Source: PGYR01 sp046290495 (GTDB lineage: Bacteria; Bacteroidota; Ignavibacteria; Kapaibacteriales; UBA2268). Taken from it: a DNA stretch of 64,000 nt. The notes under the pieces are model-generated. The model did not search any database. It worked only from the letters and a program-made list of their open reading frames with translations, and was not told where the DNA came from. This document shows, piece by piece, positions 53,730-63,089 of the stretch (positions within the stretch are counted from its first letter, which is position 1; each line of letters opens with the position of its first letter). The translations under genes were made by a program, and so were the position numbers. Where the stretch lies: NCBI GenBank assembly GCA_046290495.1, contig JBKAGT010000001.1:1-64000 (forward strand). Direction: 5' to 3'.

Positions 53730-53912
53730 ATGAAACAAAATAATTTCAGCTATGCTATAAGAGAAGTGTCGTTAGTTGTGGTGTTTTACCTAGTATTCGT
53801 AAACATAGCGCTATTGCTTTCATTTGAATCTGTTTGGGTAGAGGTAGCAATTGCTATAGTTCTTACTTTCATTGCTCGGTTTGCTCTCTATATGTATGAG
53901 AAAGAAGATTAA
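53730..53912 (+). CDS. Small membrane protein, hypothetical
   Basis: 60 residues, two helices (VSLVVVFYLVFVNIALLL and EVAIAIVLTFIARFALYM), acidic C-terminus. No clear ribosome binding site, so it is only moderately certain. It opens divergently from the membrane operon. Confidence 0.5.
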   Translation: MKQNNFSYAIREVSLVVVFYLVFVNIALLLSFESVWVEVAIAIVLTFIARFALYMYEKED

Positions 53913-53942
53913 AAAAAAAGCTCAACCAAGATGGCTGAGCTT
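53911..53942 (-). terminator. Rho-independent terminator
   Basis: AAGCTCA/TGAGCTT stem with paired CC/GG in the loop. On the minus strand it is followed by nine T, closing the large T9SS gene. Confidence 0.8.
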
Positions 53943-53971
53943 CATAAATTATTCTTATCTAGTTCTATAGT

Positions 53972-56302
53972 TTATCGCTTGATAAACTTAGCATATTTGA
54001 CACCAGTATCACTTTCTATCATTATAAAGTAAGTTCCAGTAGTTAAGTCTGCAACGTCAATTCGACTATCAGTTTGATTTAATACCTTGATACTATTACC
54101 AGCCAAATCTAACAAGCTAATTTTCTTATTTGGTATATCTTCTATCCCTTCTATTGTTATATAGTCAACAGTTGGGTTAGGATAAACATTAATCTCTTCA
54201 TATCCAGAAATTTCGAATATTCCAGTTGCATTTTGTTCAGTTAACCAATCCATTACGCTTTTGAATATATCTGCTCTTTGTGTTTGGTCAGTGAAGTTGA
54301 ACATATTCAAACTCATAACGAAAGAACGGCTATTACCATCATCATTTCTAACAGCTATCGAGCTATCAGCTGAACTTGCATGATGGAATACAACTTTCGA
54401 ATTTTCATCTTGAGGAACTAATCTAGAAGTAGGAAATGCACTCTGTCCTTGCTGAGTATTATACAGTGTAAGAGTACCAGCTACTGTAGGGTACATACTT
54501 CCTATTTCATCTGTAGCAACACCATTGATAGTCAATGCTCCAGATGTGGCAAATCCTTCTAACATTGCACCATTATTAGTTGCTCCATAAGCATCCAAAT
54601 CAAAAGTAGGTTCTATAGCAGCCAAGAAAAGTGAGCCATCTCCTAACAAGAATAGATTAGTACCATTTTCCCTTAACTGTTCGAACTTAGTGTATTCATG
54701 AGCATTCAAATTTCCGAAAGCTGCTGAATTCCAAATCAATGTCTGAAGCCCTTCAGCCTTGAGGAAGTATTTTCTAAACTCTATACTCTCTACATTTAAG
54801 TGATCTTCGTAATTTGTGGTATTCAATAATGAAGTCAAATCAGCATTATTAATATTTTGAGGTGAGCCATCATAAACATAAACTAATGGGATAATGTTTG
54901 TAGCACCCAAAAAACCATTGCTAATCATCATATCCGTTTCACCACTCAGACTAGCAGTTACTTCTACTTCATATATACCATTACCCGAAACATTCGAAAT
55001 GCTTACAGGTATTTCTGTCATTTCACCAGGTTGTATTTCCACTGGCACTATAGTCTCTGGAGTAGTAGCTGTACCAGATAGTCCTTCTGATTTGCTAGCA
55101 TATACAGTGCTAAACTGAGCAGTCACATTATTTACTGTTATCACAGACTCTGAGTTGTTAGTGATAGTAAACATACTAGTGCCTTCATTAATTTCATCTA
55201 AGTTTAAGAAAGGAGTGTCAACTGCATAGTGTACACCAGCTCCCCCCTCTAACTTAACTACTTCGTTTGCCATATTATCTACGTAATAGATATCGCCATT
55301 AGGGTCTAATTTAACACCCATTATACTTTTAGCACCTGTTTGGATTCTTGATAACTCATCGAATGATTTTGAATCATATATTATTATTTCGCCAGTAGCA
55401 TTATCACTCACAATCAGATAATTTTCATTGATATCTATCCCACAAGGGTTAATCAATCCTTCTCCAACTACAACATCCCAGTCGCCACCATTCATCTCAT
55501 TGAATATCGCAAGTGGCTCACCGCCATTTGCAGTATTAGTCAAGCTATTACCAATACTTCCTGTGAGTATATCTAATCTGTTTACTGAACTTGTACCAGG
55601 ATTGATGTAATATAATTTATTATCCATCAGCTCCATATGAGCAGGTACCCCAGGGTTCATATCGTAAGGAACATCCTTATATCTGAAGACCTGAGCATCG
55701 CCATGGTAGGCACCACCTGGAGGGTGTGCTTCTTCAAATTTATATCTAGCTATAGAGCCAGTAACACCTTCGTTAACCCAGAATGTGTTTTCCGACTCAT
55801 AGGCAATACCACTACTATAAGGACTTTGGTGAACCATGTCATAGTGGCTACCATTAACTCCACCTGAAGGTGGATTTCCAACTCTTGCATAAATATCCAA
55901 ATCTGAAGGCCACATTGATGGTCCACACCATGCACCAAAATTCTGTCTGTTTGCATTGAAATAGTTGTGTGTAGTAGCCCATACAGTATCACCAAATGCC
56001 AACGCATCGGCATACACCATAAAATGCCAAGCGTTGCCATCTTTTCTATAATCATAAGCGACATTATCAGTTCCAGCATCTGTAATCATAACCGTAGTAC
56101 CACCATCTTCACCACCGTGATTAAGAATCCATAGTTGATTCATATCCTGTGGGTTGAAGTCCAAATCTGTAGGTCGTTCTATTTGGTTTGAGCTATTTGC
56201 TATTAATTTTTTGTTGATTTTCCCATCTATTATGTCTTGGGTCGAGGCCATCAGTCCTATTGTGCTTATTAGAAATAAGCTAACTAGTAATCTATACATC
56301 AT
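53972..56302 (-). CDS. Large T9SS surface protein, NHL/propeller-like
   Basis: 776 residues: signal peptide; region with NHL/YVTN-like repeats (MNQLWILNHGGEDGG, PCGIDINENYLIVSDNATGEIIIYDS, GVKLDPNGDIYYVDNMANEVVKL); a beta-rich region; a domain around 490-680 with VYDGSPQNINNADL; and the type A sorting domain (VYPNPTVDYITIE, SLLDLAGNSIKVL, GTYFIMIES). Surface attachment by T9SS is expected. The substrate or ligand is not evident. Confidence 0.82.
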   Translation of the reverse strand: MMYRLLVSLFLISTIGLMASTQDIIDGKINKKLIANSSNQIERPTDLDFNPQDMNQLWILNHGGEDGGTTVMITDAGTDNVAYDYRKDGNAWHFMVYADALAFGDTVWATTHNYFNANRQNFGAWCGPSMWPSDLDIYARVGNPPSGGVNGSHYDMVHQSPYSSGIAYESENTFWVNEGVTGSIARYKFEEAHPPGGAYHGDAQVFRYKDVPYDMNPGVPAHMELMDNKLYYINPGTSSVNRLDILTGSIGNSLTNTANGGEPLAIFNEMNGGDWDVVVGEGLINPCGIDINENYLIVSDNATGEIIIYDSKSFDELSRIQTGAKSIMGVKLDPNGDIYYVDNMANEVVKLEGGAGVHYAVDTPFLNLDEINEGTSMFTITNNSESVITVNNVTAQFSTVYASKSEGLSGTATTPETIVPVEIQPGEMTEIPVSISNVSGNGIYEVEVTASLSGETDMMISNGFLGATNIIPLVYVYDGSPQNINNADLTSLLNTTNYEDHLNVESIEFRKYFLKAEGLQTLIWNSAAFGNLNAHEYTKFEQLRENGTNLFLLGDGSLFLAAIEPTFDLDAYGATNNGAMLEGFATSGALTINGVATDEIGSMYPTVAGTLTLYNTQQGQSAFPTSRLVPQDENSKVVFHHASSADSSIAVRNDDGNSRSFVMSLNMFNFTDQTQRADIFKSVMDWLTEQNATGIFEISGYEEINVYPNPTVDYITIEGIEDIPNKKISLLDLAGNSIKVLNQTDSRIDVADLTTGTYFIMIESDTGVKYAKFIKR

Positions 56303-56441
56303 TTGTTTTGTAGGTTTTGTTAGTAATTGTAATTAAGATAGTGAATGATAAACACATATAATATTGTCAAGTTACTATTTTTAAAAAAAAAATTGAATTC
56401 GGCATATATGTGACAAGTACATATTACAAAGAGCTACTTAA

Positions 56442-56449
56442 TAACTTTG
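56442..56449 (+). promoter_or_regulatory. Putative -7 promoter box TAACTTTG
   Basis: TAACTTTG 71 bases before the TTG start of the TPR/transglutaminase gene; same box as at 4755, 25730 and 31566 but with a longer leader. Confidence 0.4.
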
Positions 56450-56520
56450 TTAATTTCATATAATAAGAGTATATTGTCATAAATGAGAATATTAATAAAC
56501 AATTTAAAAACGGAGCCATT

Positions 56521-59500
56521 TTGAAGCTACTCCTATCTTTGACCATACTAATCTTTTCGTTGCAATCCTTGTCAGCTGACTACAATCAAGCAATTACAGA
56601 GCTTAAAGACAATAATATTGATGCCGCCATTGAAAATTTTGAATCAGCAATTTCGAGTGGAGACAATGTAAAAAAATCGATACTATATATTGCAGTATTA
56701 AAAGAATACCAACAAGCAGACCCACAAGAAACTTATGAGTTAATCAAAGAAAATTTCGATAATCATGAAATGATAATCACTACTTTGTGGGAAGTATTTT
56801 ACAACAAAATGGGTGCTCACAATCATCAAGAATTCTTCGAATATTTAGAGGAAGAGCTAGAGACCGTTCAGTATACTCAGCTTCGTGACTATATGTATGA
56901 GGCTATAGGGCAACACTACAAAAGAGTAGCTGACTATGATGCAAGTACAGAATATTTATCTAAAATTAAGCACTATTACAACTGGCAGATTGCTGGAGCA
57001 TTCGAAAATACTTCTGGGTCTGGTTTTGATAAAAATTATGGTCCTATAGAAAATCCGAAGTCGAACAGTGTATTTTACGACCAATTCAATGCTAAAGTAA
57101 ATTGGTTTGAGTCGAACGTGTTTGATCAAGGTGAATGGCAACGATTTGAGTATTTTTTCGATATTACTGATGCCATTATGTATGCACAAACATTCATAAA
57201 AGCTGAAAAAGACGAGACTGTTATTGGTAGTATAGGCGTTTCTGGCTCTGTGAAAGTCTGGGCTAATGACCAAATAGTGTACAAAGAGAAGGAAGAAGTA
57301 AACAATGGCCAAGATTCATACCTTTTTGAAATTGGATTGAAGAAAGGATGGAATAGAATATTAGTCCAAATTGGATCTAGTGAAAACCAGAATGCTAATT
57401 TTTTCTTCAAACTTAGAAACAAAAACGGGAATACTTACGAACACCAAGAAGTAAGCTCAAGCTATCAACAATACCCCAAATTATCTGGTGAAAATATACA
57501 GATAGTTGACAAAAAACACGTAGAATCTATTAAAAAAATGGCGTCAACTGAACCCGACGAATTGATATACAAACTACTTTTATATCAAGAATATAAGTTC
57601 AACAACAATTTCACCGAAACAAATAAAATAAGAAAAGAAATTCACGAGCTGCTTCCTAACTCTCTTTTGAGCAGTTTACTAGATATGGAATACCACCTAA
57701 TAGCAAGAAATTCTACTTTGTTCAACAAAGCTCTTGAATCAGTAAAAGCATATAAAGAGAAATACCCCATTACCCTATCGAACTTATGGGAACAGGAAAT
57801 GAGCAATAATAATATTCCTGAATTGGAATCATTGCTAAATAAGATGAGACAACATCCCAAGTATTTTAGCGAAAGCACTATTCTTGAAAAAGAAGTGAAC
57901 CTAGATGCAAAAAAGAATAACTACCAAAGTATGATGAAAAAGTGCATAGAAGGTAATAGAGATTTTCCTAACAATTATTTCTTCGCAAACATACTTATAC
58001 TATACTACTATAGCGGAACAAAGGAATATTCGAAAGCAATAGATGTAATAGAAGAATATCTGGAGAACAACCATAGCTATCAGATGACTCTAATGCTCTC
58101 TGAGATCTATCTGCAAACAGGAAGAAAGGACAAGGGAATAAGTATAATAGAAGAATACTTAGAGGAATTTCCTCACGCTATACTTGCTTACAAAGAATTA
58201 GCTAATATATACTTTAGCGCTGAGGATAACGAAACTGCGTTAGAGTACATAAATAAAGGTTTAGAAATAGCGCCATTCTATTCAAACTTCCATTCATTCA
58301 AAGCTAGAATACTGCAACAAAAAGGTGAGATAGCAAAGGCAGCAGAAAGCTATAAAAAAGCTATTGAGTACAATCCTCTTGATTATGACAGCCGTAGAAG
58401 TCTTGCCAATTTGGATGGAGAGATAAATATATTTAACGAGTTTGATGTTCCAAACTTAGACTCAGTTTATTCTAGCAATTCGGATATAGATGCCGAGAAT
58501 GACCTCACTATATTACATAACGAAGTACAGGCAGTAACTTATAAAAATGGTGGATATGAGAAAAAATACTATATGCTGATAAAAGCTAACAACTCTAATG
58601 GTATCGACTTAATCAAAGAATATCAAATACCTGTATATAATAATGAGACTTACAAAATAGACGAGGCTTATTTGCTGAAAGGTAATAACTCTAGACTAAA
58701 AGCAGAAGAAAGCGGTCAAATGCTTGTATTCCCAAATATAGAAGTTGGTGATGCAATAAAAGTAATTTACAGAGTTCAGACTTATACTGGCTACTCACTA
58801 ACTAACCATTTCTGGGATGATTTCCAGATGGACCTTTACTTCCCAGTTATTACTTCTAAATTTGTTTTAGCTGTAGAAGAAGGAAAAGAGTTCAAATACC
58901 ATGTTTCAAACAATGATTTGGAACCGGGTATTAAAAAAATTGGTCAATTCGATGTTTATAGTTGGGAGCTGAACAATCTGGAAAAGATAAATTATGAGAT
59001 TAACATGCCTAATACTCCTGATGTTGCTACTACTGTGTATGTATCGAGCATACCCGACTGGGACTATGTAGTAGATTGGTACAAGGATATGACTATGAAC
59101 AGAATAGAATCGCACGAATATTATCAAACTATTTTAGATGATTTGATTGACGAAAATGATTCGGACTATGACAAAGCCTACAAGATATACAGCTACATTG
59201 TGAAAGAAATTAGATACTCTTATGTACCATTCAGACAATCTGGTTATATACCACAAAAATCAAATGTATTGTTAGACGACAAACTTGGTGATTGCAAGGA
59301 TATATCAACCTTATTCGTAAACCTATGCAAGGAAGCAGGTATGGATGCGAACTTAGTTCTTGTAAATACAAGAGATAACGGGCTGAAGAGCATGCCTTTG
59401 CCTTCCGTTAACTTTGACCACTGTATAGCGCAAATCAACTTAGATAATGAGCCATACTATGTAGAAACAACAAGTGAATTTATCCCTTTCGCTGCTGTTC

Positions 59501-60231
59501 CTTTTTGGATGGAAGATCAGTTAATATTACCAATAAGAGATGAAACAAAAGGAATAGAAAACTTAGCACCAAGCAAAAACTCAACGAATATAGTCAAAAG
59601 GTTTACTAAAATTTATTTCGAAGGGAATGAACTAATAACAGAGAAAAAATCTGTTAAGCATGGTGGCAGTGCCGCAAAAATGAGAAGCTCTTATCTATAT
59701 TTATCTGAGAAAGAGAAAAAGGAAAATATGGAGAAAGCAATAGTAGATGAGGACCCAAGTTTGGAACTATTGAAATTGGATTTCGTATCTGGCTTAGACG
59801 ATGTTTCTGACAGTGTAGTTTACGCTTATAAATACACTCAACCACAGAAATTCATCGAAGTAGGCGATATGAAAATATTCGAACTAGAGTGGACTGATAA
59901 GTTCTATAGCACTGACTTTGTAGCGAATTCAAGTAGGGTCTATCCAATTGAACTCTACAACTATTTCAGTAATAAGGAAGAATATGAAATAATGACTATA
60001 GCTGCTCCTGCTGGCAATAAGCTAAAAGAGATGCCTGACAATGTTGTTATATCAAACAAATTCTTCGACTACAACTTGAAATTTGAAGCCAAAGGCGACA
60101 AAATAGAGTGCGTTAGATATTTCAAGATAAACAAAGATGTAATAGATGATGAGGAATACCAGCTGTTCAAAGAAGACATCAAAAAGATTGTAAAATCTGA
60201 CAAAACAAGCATAGTATTCGCACAAGGATAA
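56521..60231 (+). CDS. TPR protein with DUF3857 and transglutaminase-like domains
   Basis: 1236 residues. A signal peptide (MKLLLSLTILIFSLQSLSA) and TPR-like repeats (residues 20-60 and 480-640, for example ALEYINKGLEIAP and AAESYKKAIEYNP) precede a DUF3857 beta domain (about 670-860) and a transglutaminase core. The core has the cysteine in GDCKDIST (925) and the histidine in FDHC (967). The third position, normally Asp in a ..LDPT.. motif, is Glu (VETT, 982). The start is TTG five bases after GGAG. It is probably periplasmic. Function in cross-linking or peptide turnover is inferred. Confidence 0.8.
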   Translation: MKLLLSLTILIFSLQSLSADYNQAITELKDNNIDAAIENFESAISSGDNVKKSILYIAVLKEYQQADPQETYELIKENFDNHEMIITTLWEVFYNKMGAHNHQEFFEYLEEELETVQYTQLRDYMYEAIGQHYKRVADYDASTEYLSKIKHYYNWQIAGAFENTSGSGFDKNYGPIENPKSNSVFYDQFNAKVNWFESNVFDQGEWQRFEYFFDITDAIMYAQTFIKAEKDETVIGSIGVSGSVKVWANDQIVYKEKEEVNNGQDSYLFEIGLKKGWNRILVQIGSSENQNANFFFKLRNKNGNTYEHQEVSSSYQQYPKLSGENIQIVDKKHVESIKKMASTEPDELIYKLLLYQEYKFNNNFTETNKIRKEIHELLPNSLLSSLLDMEYHLIARNSTLFNKALESVKAYKEKYPITLSNLWEQEMSNNNIPELESLLNKMRQHPKYFSESTILEKEVNLDAKKNNYQSMMKKCIEGNRDFPNNYFFANILILYYYSGTKEYSKAIDVIEEYLENNHSYQMTLMLSEIYLQTGRKDKGISIIEEYLEEFPHAILAYKELANIYFSAEDNETALEYINKGLEIAPFYSNFHSFKARILQQKGEIAKAAESYKKAIEYNPLDYDSRRSLANLDGEINIFNEFDVPNLDSVYSSNSDIDAENDLTILHNEVQAVTYKNGGYEKKYYMLIKANNSNGIDLIKEYQIPVYNNETYKIDEAYLLKGNNSRLKAEESGQMLVFPNIEVGDAIKVIYRVQTYTGYSLTNHFWDDFQMDLYFPVITSKFVLAVEEGKEFKYHVSNNDLEPGIKKIGQFDVYSWELNNLEKINYEINMPNTPDVATTVYVSSIPDWDYVVDWYKDMTMNRIESHEYYQTILDDLIDENDSDYDKAYKIYSYIVKEIRYSYVPFRQSGYIPQKSNVLLDDKLGDCKDISTLFVNLCKEAGMDANLVLVNTRDNGLKSMPLPSVNFDHCIAQINLDNEPYYVETTSEFIPFAAVPFWMEDQLILPIRDETKGIENLAPSKNSTNIVKRFTKIYFEGNELITEKKSVKHGGSAAKMRSSYLYLSEKEKKENMEKAIVDEDPSLELLKLDFVSGLDDVSDSVVYAYKYTQPQKFIEVGDMKIFELEWTDKFYSTDFVANSSRVYPIELYNYFSNKEEYEIMTIAAPAGNKLKEMPDNVVISNKFFDYNLKFEAKGDKIECVRYFKINKDVIDDEEYQLFKEDIKKIVKSDKTSIVFAQG

Positions 60232-60256
60232 ATAAAACAACAATAAAGGAGAAATA

Positions 60257-60976
60257 ATGAGAAGGGTATGTATTTTGCTAATGATTTTAGCATTAGCAGC
60301 ATGTAAAAAAGAAGATAATGGTACATCACCATCTGAGAAAGAATCATTTGCATTCCCACTTGCAGTAGGAAACGAATGGACATATGGTATTTTCGAAAAA
60401 GATGAAAACTATGATGATTTTGATACACCATTTTATAAATATATATCAACCGTAATTAGAAAACTTGACTACAAAGGTAAAGAGTCTTATGAGTTAGATA
60501 AGGAAAACAGGTTAATCTATAAATATTTTAGTGTTGATGAGGACGGTATATATGGGCACCCTGATTACGAGAACCTATCTAGTGATGCAAAAAACTACTA
60601 CCCGAATGATTGGATGACATTATACGACTTTGCTAATGATGAGTGGACTATGTATAGTAAATATTTGGAAGTAGAAGATGGTGATTTCAAAGCGGAAGGA
60701 ACAATAGCTATGTTTGGAAAGAAGATTGGTAAATCTTCTCAAATCATTAACGGTAATGAAACCGACATCTATGAATTTATGACAATTCAGTCAGTCGAAG
60801 CAACTGAAACTTATAATGGGGTTTCACAATCAACATCAGAAAAAGATACTAGCTATATAAAACTAGCAGATGGAATAGGTATTTATTCTATTTCTCAATT
60901 CGAATCAGAAATTGATGAAGAATATCCTAGTTATGGCTGGACTGAAAAGGTTGTTGATTTCAAAATTAATCAGTAG
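60257..60976 (+). CDS. Lipoprotein, hypothetical
   Basis: 239 residues with a lipoprotein signal (lipobox cysteine 16, LALAAC), then an Asn/Ser linker and a domain starting FAFPLAVGNEWTYGIFEKDE. This start resembles the 'YW.Y' first strand seen in many Bacteroidota lipoproteins of unknown function. AAGGAG lies six bases before the ATG, 26 bp after the TPR gene; likely same operon. Confidence 0.72.
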   Translation: MRRVCILLMILALAACKKEDNGTSPSEKESFAFPLAVGNEWTYGIFEKDENYDDFDTPFYKYISTVIRKLDYKGKESYELDKENRLIYKYFSVDEDGIYGHPDYENLSSDAKNYYPNDWMTLYDFANDEWTMYSKYLEVEDGDFKAEGTIAMFGKKIGKSSQIINGNETDIYEFMTIQSVEATETYNGVSQSTSEKDTSYIKLADGIGIYSISQFESEIDEEYPSYGWTEKVVDFKINQ

Positions 60977-60985
60977 CAATACTAT

Positions 60986-61864
60986 ATGAAAATAAGATCA
61001 CTAGAAGGAATTGGTTATGATGTAATTCTGAAGGCATTTAACCATTCCTTTAGTGATTATTTTATTCCTGTCAAAGTTACCCAATCCCAATTCACAACTA
61101 AGCTAAAGACTCACAATATAGATTTATCTATTTCAGTCGGTGCATTCGATGGAGATGAGTTAGTAGGGTTTATTCTGCATGGCAAAGTGCCTTATTCTGA
61201 CCGCTACGTCGCTTATAATCTTGGAACTGGAGTAACCCCTGAAGCAAGAGGCCAAAACCTAACCGCTAGAATGTATGAGTATATTATACCTCATATAAAA
61301 GGTTGTCAGAGTGTGCATCTAGAAGTAATAACCCAAAACACACCAGCAATTAACTCCTATAAGAAGTCTGGTTTTGCAATCAAAAGAGACCTACTCTGTT
61401 TTCGTGGAGTTCCACCAATTAAAATTACGAATTCTAATTGTACCTTTGAGAAGTTAAAGAATTTCGATTGGCAGCTATTGCAATCATTTCGGACTTCCAT
61501 TCCTACCATTCAAAATTCACCTGCTATCGTACAAAACAGACTGAACGAGCTTACATCATTCGGTGCTTACTTGGAGAATAAACTTGTTGGATTTATTATA
61601 TTCAATTCAAAAGAAAAGTCTATCCTGCAATTAGCTGTTAAACCAGACTATAGAAGAATGGATATAGGCCGCTCACTATTGGCGAAGACGAGCCATCTAA
61701 ACGAAATAACAATTCTAAATATTGATAAAGAGGATGCAAATACTATCAGATTCCTAATGAACTTAGGGCTCAATGTCTATGTAGAACAGTATGAGATGGA
61801 GTTGGGTTTAGAAAGAGCTAATATGTCTCAACAGTTCTTGCCATCACTGAATAGCCCAGAGTAA
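60986..61864 (+). CDS. Double-GNAT acetyltransferase
   Basis: 292 residues. First GNAT: LGTGVTPEARGQNLTARMYEYII with the acetyl-CoA loop, then VHLEVITQNTPAINSYKKSGF. Second: LQLAVKPDYRRMDIGRSLLAK and ITILNIDKEDANTIRFLMNLGL. It starts nine bases after the lipoprotein gene. Substrate unknown. Its last 47 bases overlap the 3' end of the convergent outer-membrane gene. Confidence 0.82.
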   Translation: MKIRSLEGIGYDVILKAFNHSFSDYFIPVKVTQSQFTTKLKTHNIDLSISVGAFDGDELVGFILHGKVPYSDRYVAYNLGTGVTPEARGQNLTARMYEYIIPHIKGCQSVHLEVITQNTPAINSYKKSGFAIKRDLLCFRGVPPIKITNSNCTFEKLKNFDWQLLQSFRTSIPTIQNSPAIVQNRLNELTSFGAYLENKLVGFIIFNSKEKSILQLAVKPDYRRMDIGRSLLAKTSHLNEITILNIDKEDANTIRFLMNLGLNVYVEQYEMELGLERANMSQQFLPSLNSPE

Positions 61865-62930
61865 AATTAAATGAGTAACCACTGTATATATCATTGTTAA
61901 CTCTTGATACATTAACTCCAAATCTAATATATTGTTGGTTAGAAAATTTTGCTCCACCGAACCCAACATTTGGTATTAGCTCTATGTCACTAAATAAATT
62001 ATAATCATACCAAAATCCAGTATGTACTCCTGTACTGTTCACTGTTAGTCCATCTTCTACCCCTTCAGTGTCCGGGTAACTCACTTCATTTAGCCCATAA
62101 CCTAAATATGGTATTAATTTGTGTGTACTATTATCAATAATTGGATACCCTATGGATAAATTTGCATTTGCCATGCCTACCGTCAAACCTTTTTTCCAAT
62201 TTTCCTCATATATAAAATCTTCCTTTACAGTACCCCAAGCTAAAAATGCATTTAAAAATAAGTAGTAGTCTTTATAAATAACATCTAAACTAAAACCGAA
62301 ACCGGCATAAGCTGTGTTAAGTTTATCACTCATGTTCCCACTACTAAAACTATTAGTGTAGTAAAGACTTCCACCAAATCCCCAATGCTTATCACGTACG
62401 CTAGGAATTTCAAATTCATTAGACTGACTCAATCTTTGGTATAGCATAAGAGACCATTTCTGAACTATGTCCTCTTTTACTCCATATTCACTTTCTATCT
62501 GAAAACGTTGGATTTCCAATGTACCTTTGTCGTAGTAAGATTGCATCAATTCATTAAATTCTTGGCGTTCTGTTAATGTATTAATTTCATTCTGCAATTG
62601 GCGTCTGTAAAACTCCCTAATGTCAAAAAGAACTTGAAAATACTCCAAAGTTTGAAATTTACTCTCGTCTTTTAATATCCAAGATGTACTTTTGTCTAAA
62701 TAGTTTTTAGTATTTGCAAACACAAAGGTCGTATCATTTCTCACTATCTCATCGGTGTAGTATTCAAGTTTTATCAATGTCTGTCCTACTAAATCGCTAC
62801 TACGCTCTGGCTCACCTAAAAAATCATCTATTTTCAATGGCCCTTCTTCATAGCTCTTTATACTCTGGGCATTTGTTAAATATAGGACAAATGGAATTAA
62901 TAGTAGGAATAGAGTTTTGATTGTATACAT
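61818..62930 (-). CDS. Outer-membrane beta-barrel protein
   Basis: About 370 residues: signal peptide, then a soluble N-terminal half (residues 30-170) with a helical region, and a C-terminal half of amphipathic strands (HWGFGGSLYYTNSF, AGFGFSLDVIYKDYYLFLN, IGYPIIDNSTHKLIPYLGYGL, YDYNLFSDIELIPNVGFGG). The end is aromatic (ETY). The frame extends to a TTG at 62963, but the ATG at 62930 starts the signal peptide. Function unknown; no TonB box seen. Confidence 0.72.
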   Translation of the reverse strand: MYTIKTLFLLLIPFVLYLTNAQSIKSYEEGPLKIDDFLGEPERSSDLVGQTLIKLEYYTDEIVRNDTTFVFANTKNYLDKSTSWILKDESKFQTLEYFQVLFDIREFYRRQLQNEINTLTERQEFNELMQSYYDKGTLEIQRFQIESEYGVKEDIVQKWSLMLYQRLSQSNEFEIPSVRDKHWGFGGSLYYTNSFSSGNMSDKLNTAYAGFGFSLDVIYKDYYLFLNAFLAWGTVKEDFIYEENWKKGLTVGMANANLSIGYPIIDNSTHKLIPYLGYGLNEVSYPDTEGVEDGLTVNSTGVHTGFWYDYNLFSDIELIPNVGFGGAKFSNQQYIRFGVNVSRVNNDIYSGYSFNFTLGYSVMARTVETY

Positions 62931-63089
62931 GCATAACAGGAATTGGAATAAATATCTTTTCAAATATAGTAATATAAGTTCAAGTAAAGTCTATAGGTTT
63001 AAAAATTTCCCCACCTAACCTCCTTATTTGTTAAAAATTTCCGAGTTTTGTAGATATTAGAATTACGAAATAGAAATATTGGATTAAAA

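Noticed and set aside
57126..57422. 98-residue minus-strand frame inside the TPR gene
   Set aside because: No ribosome binding site and opposite strand of a clear domain protein.
60069..60449. 126-residue minus-strand frame across the TPR/lipoprotein junction
   Set aside because: Overlaps two well-supported genes and reads as hydrophobic shadow sequence.
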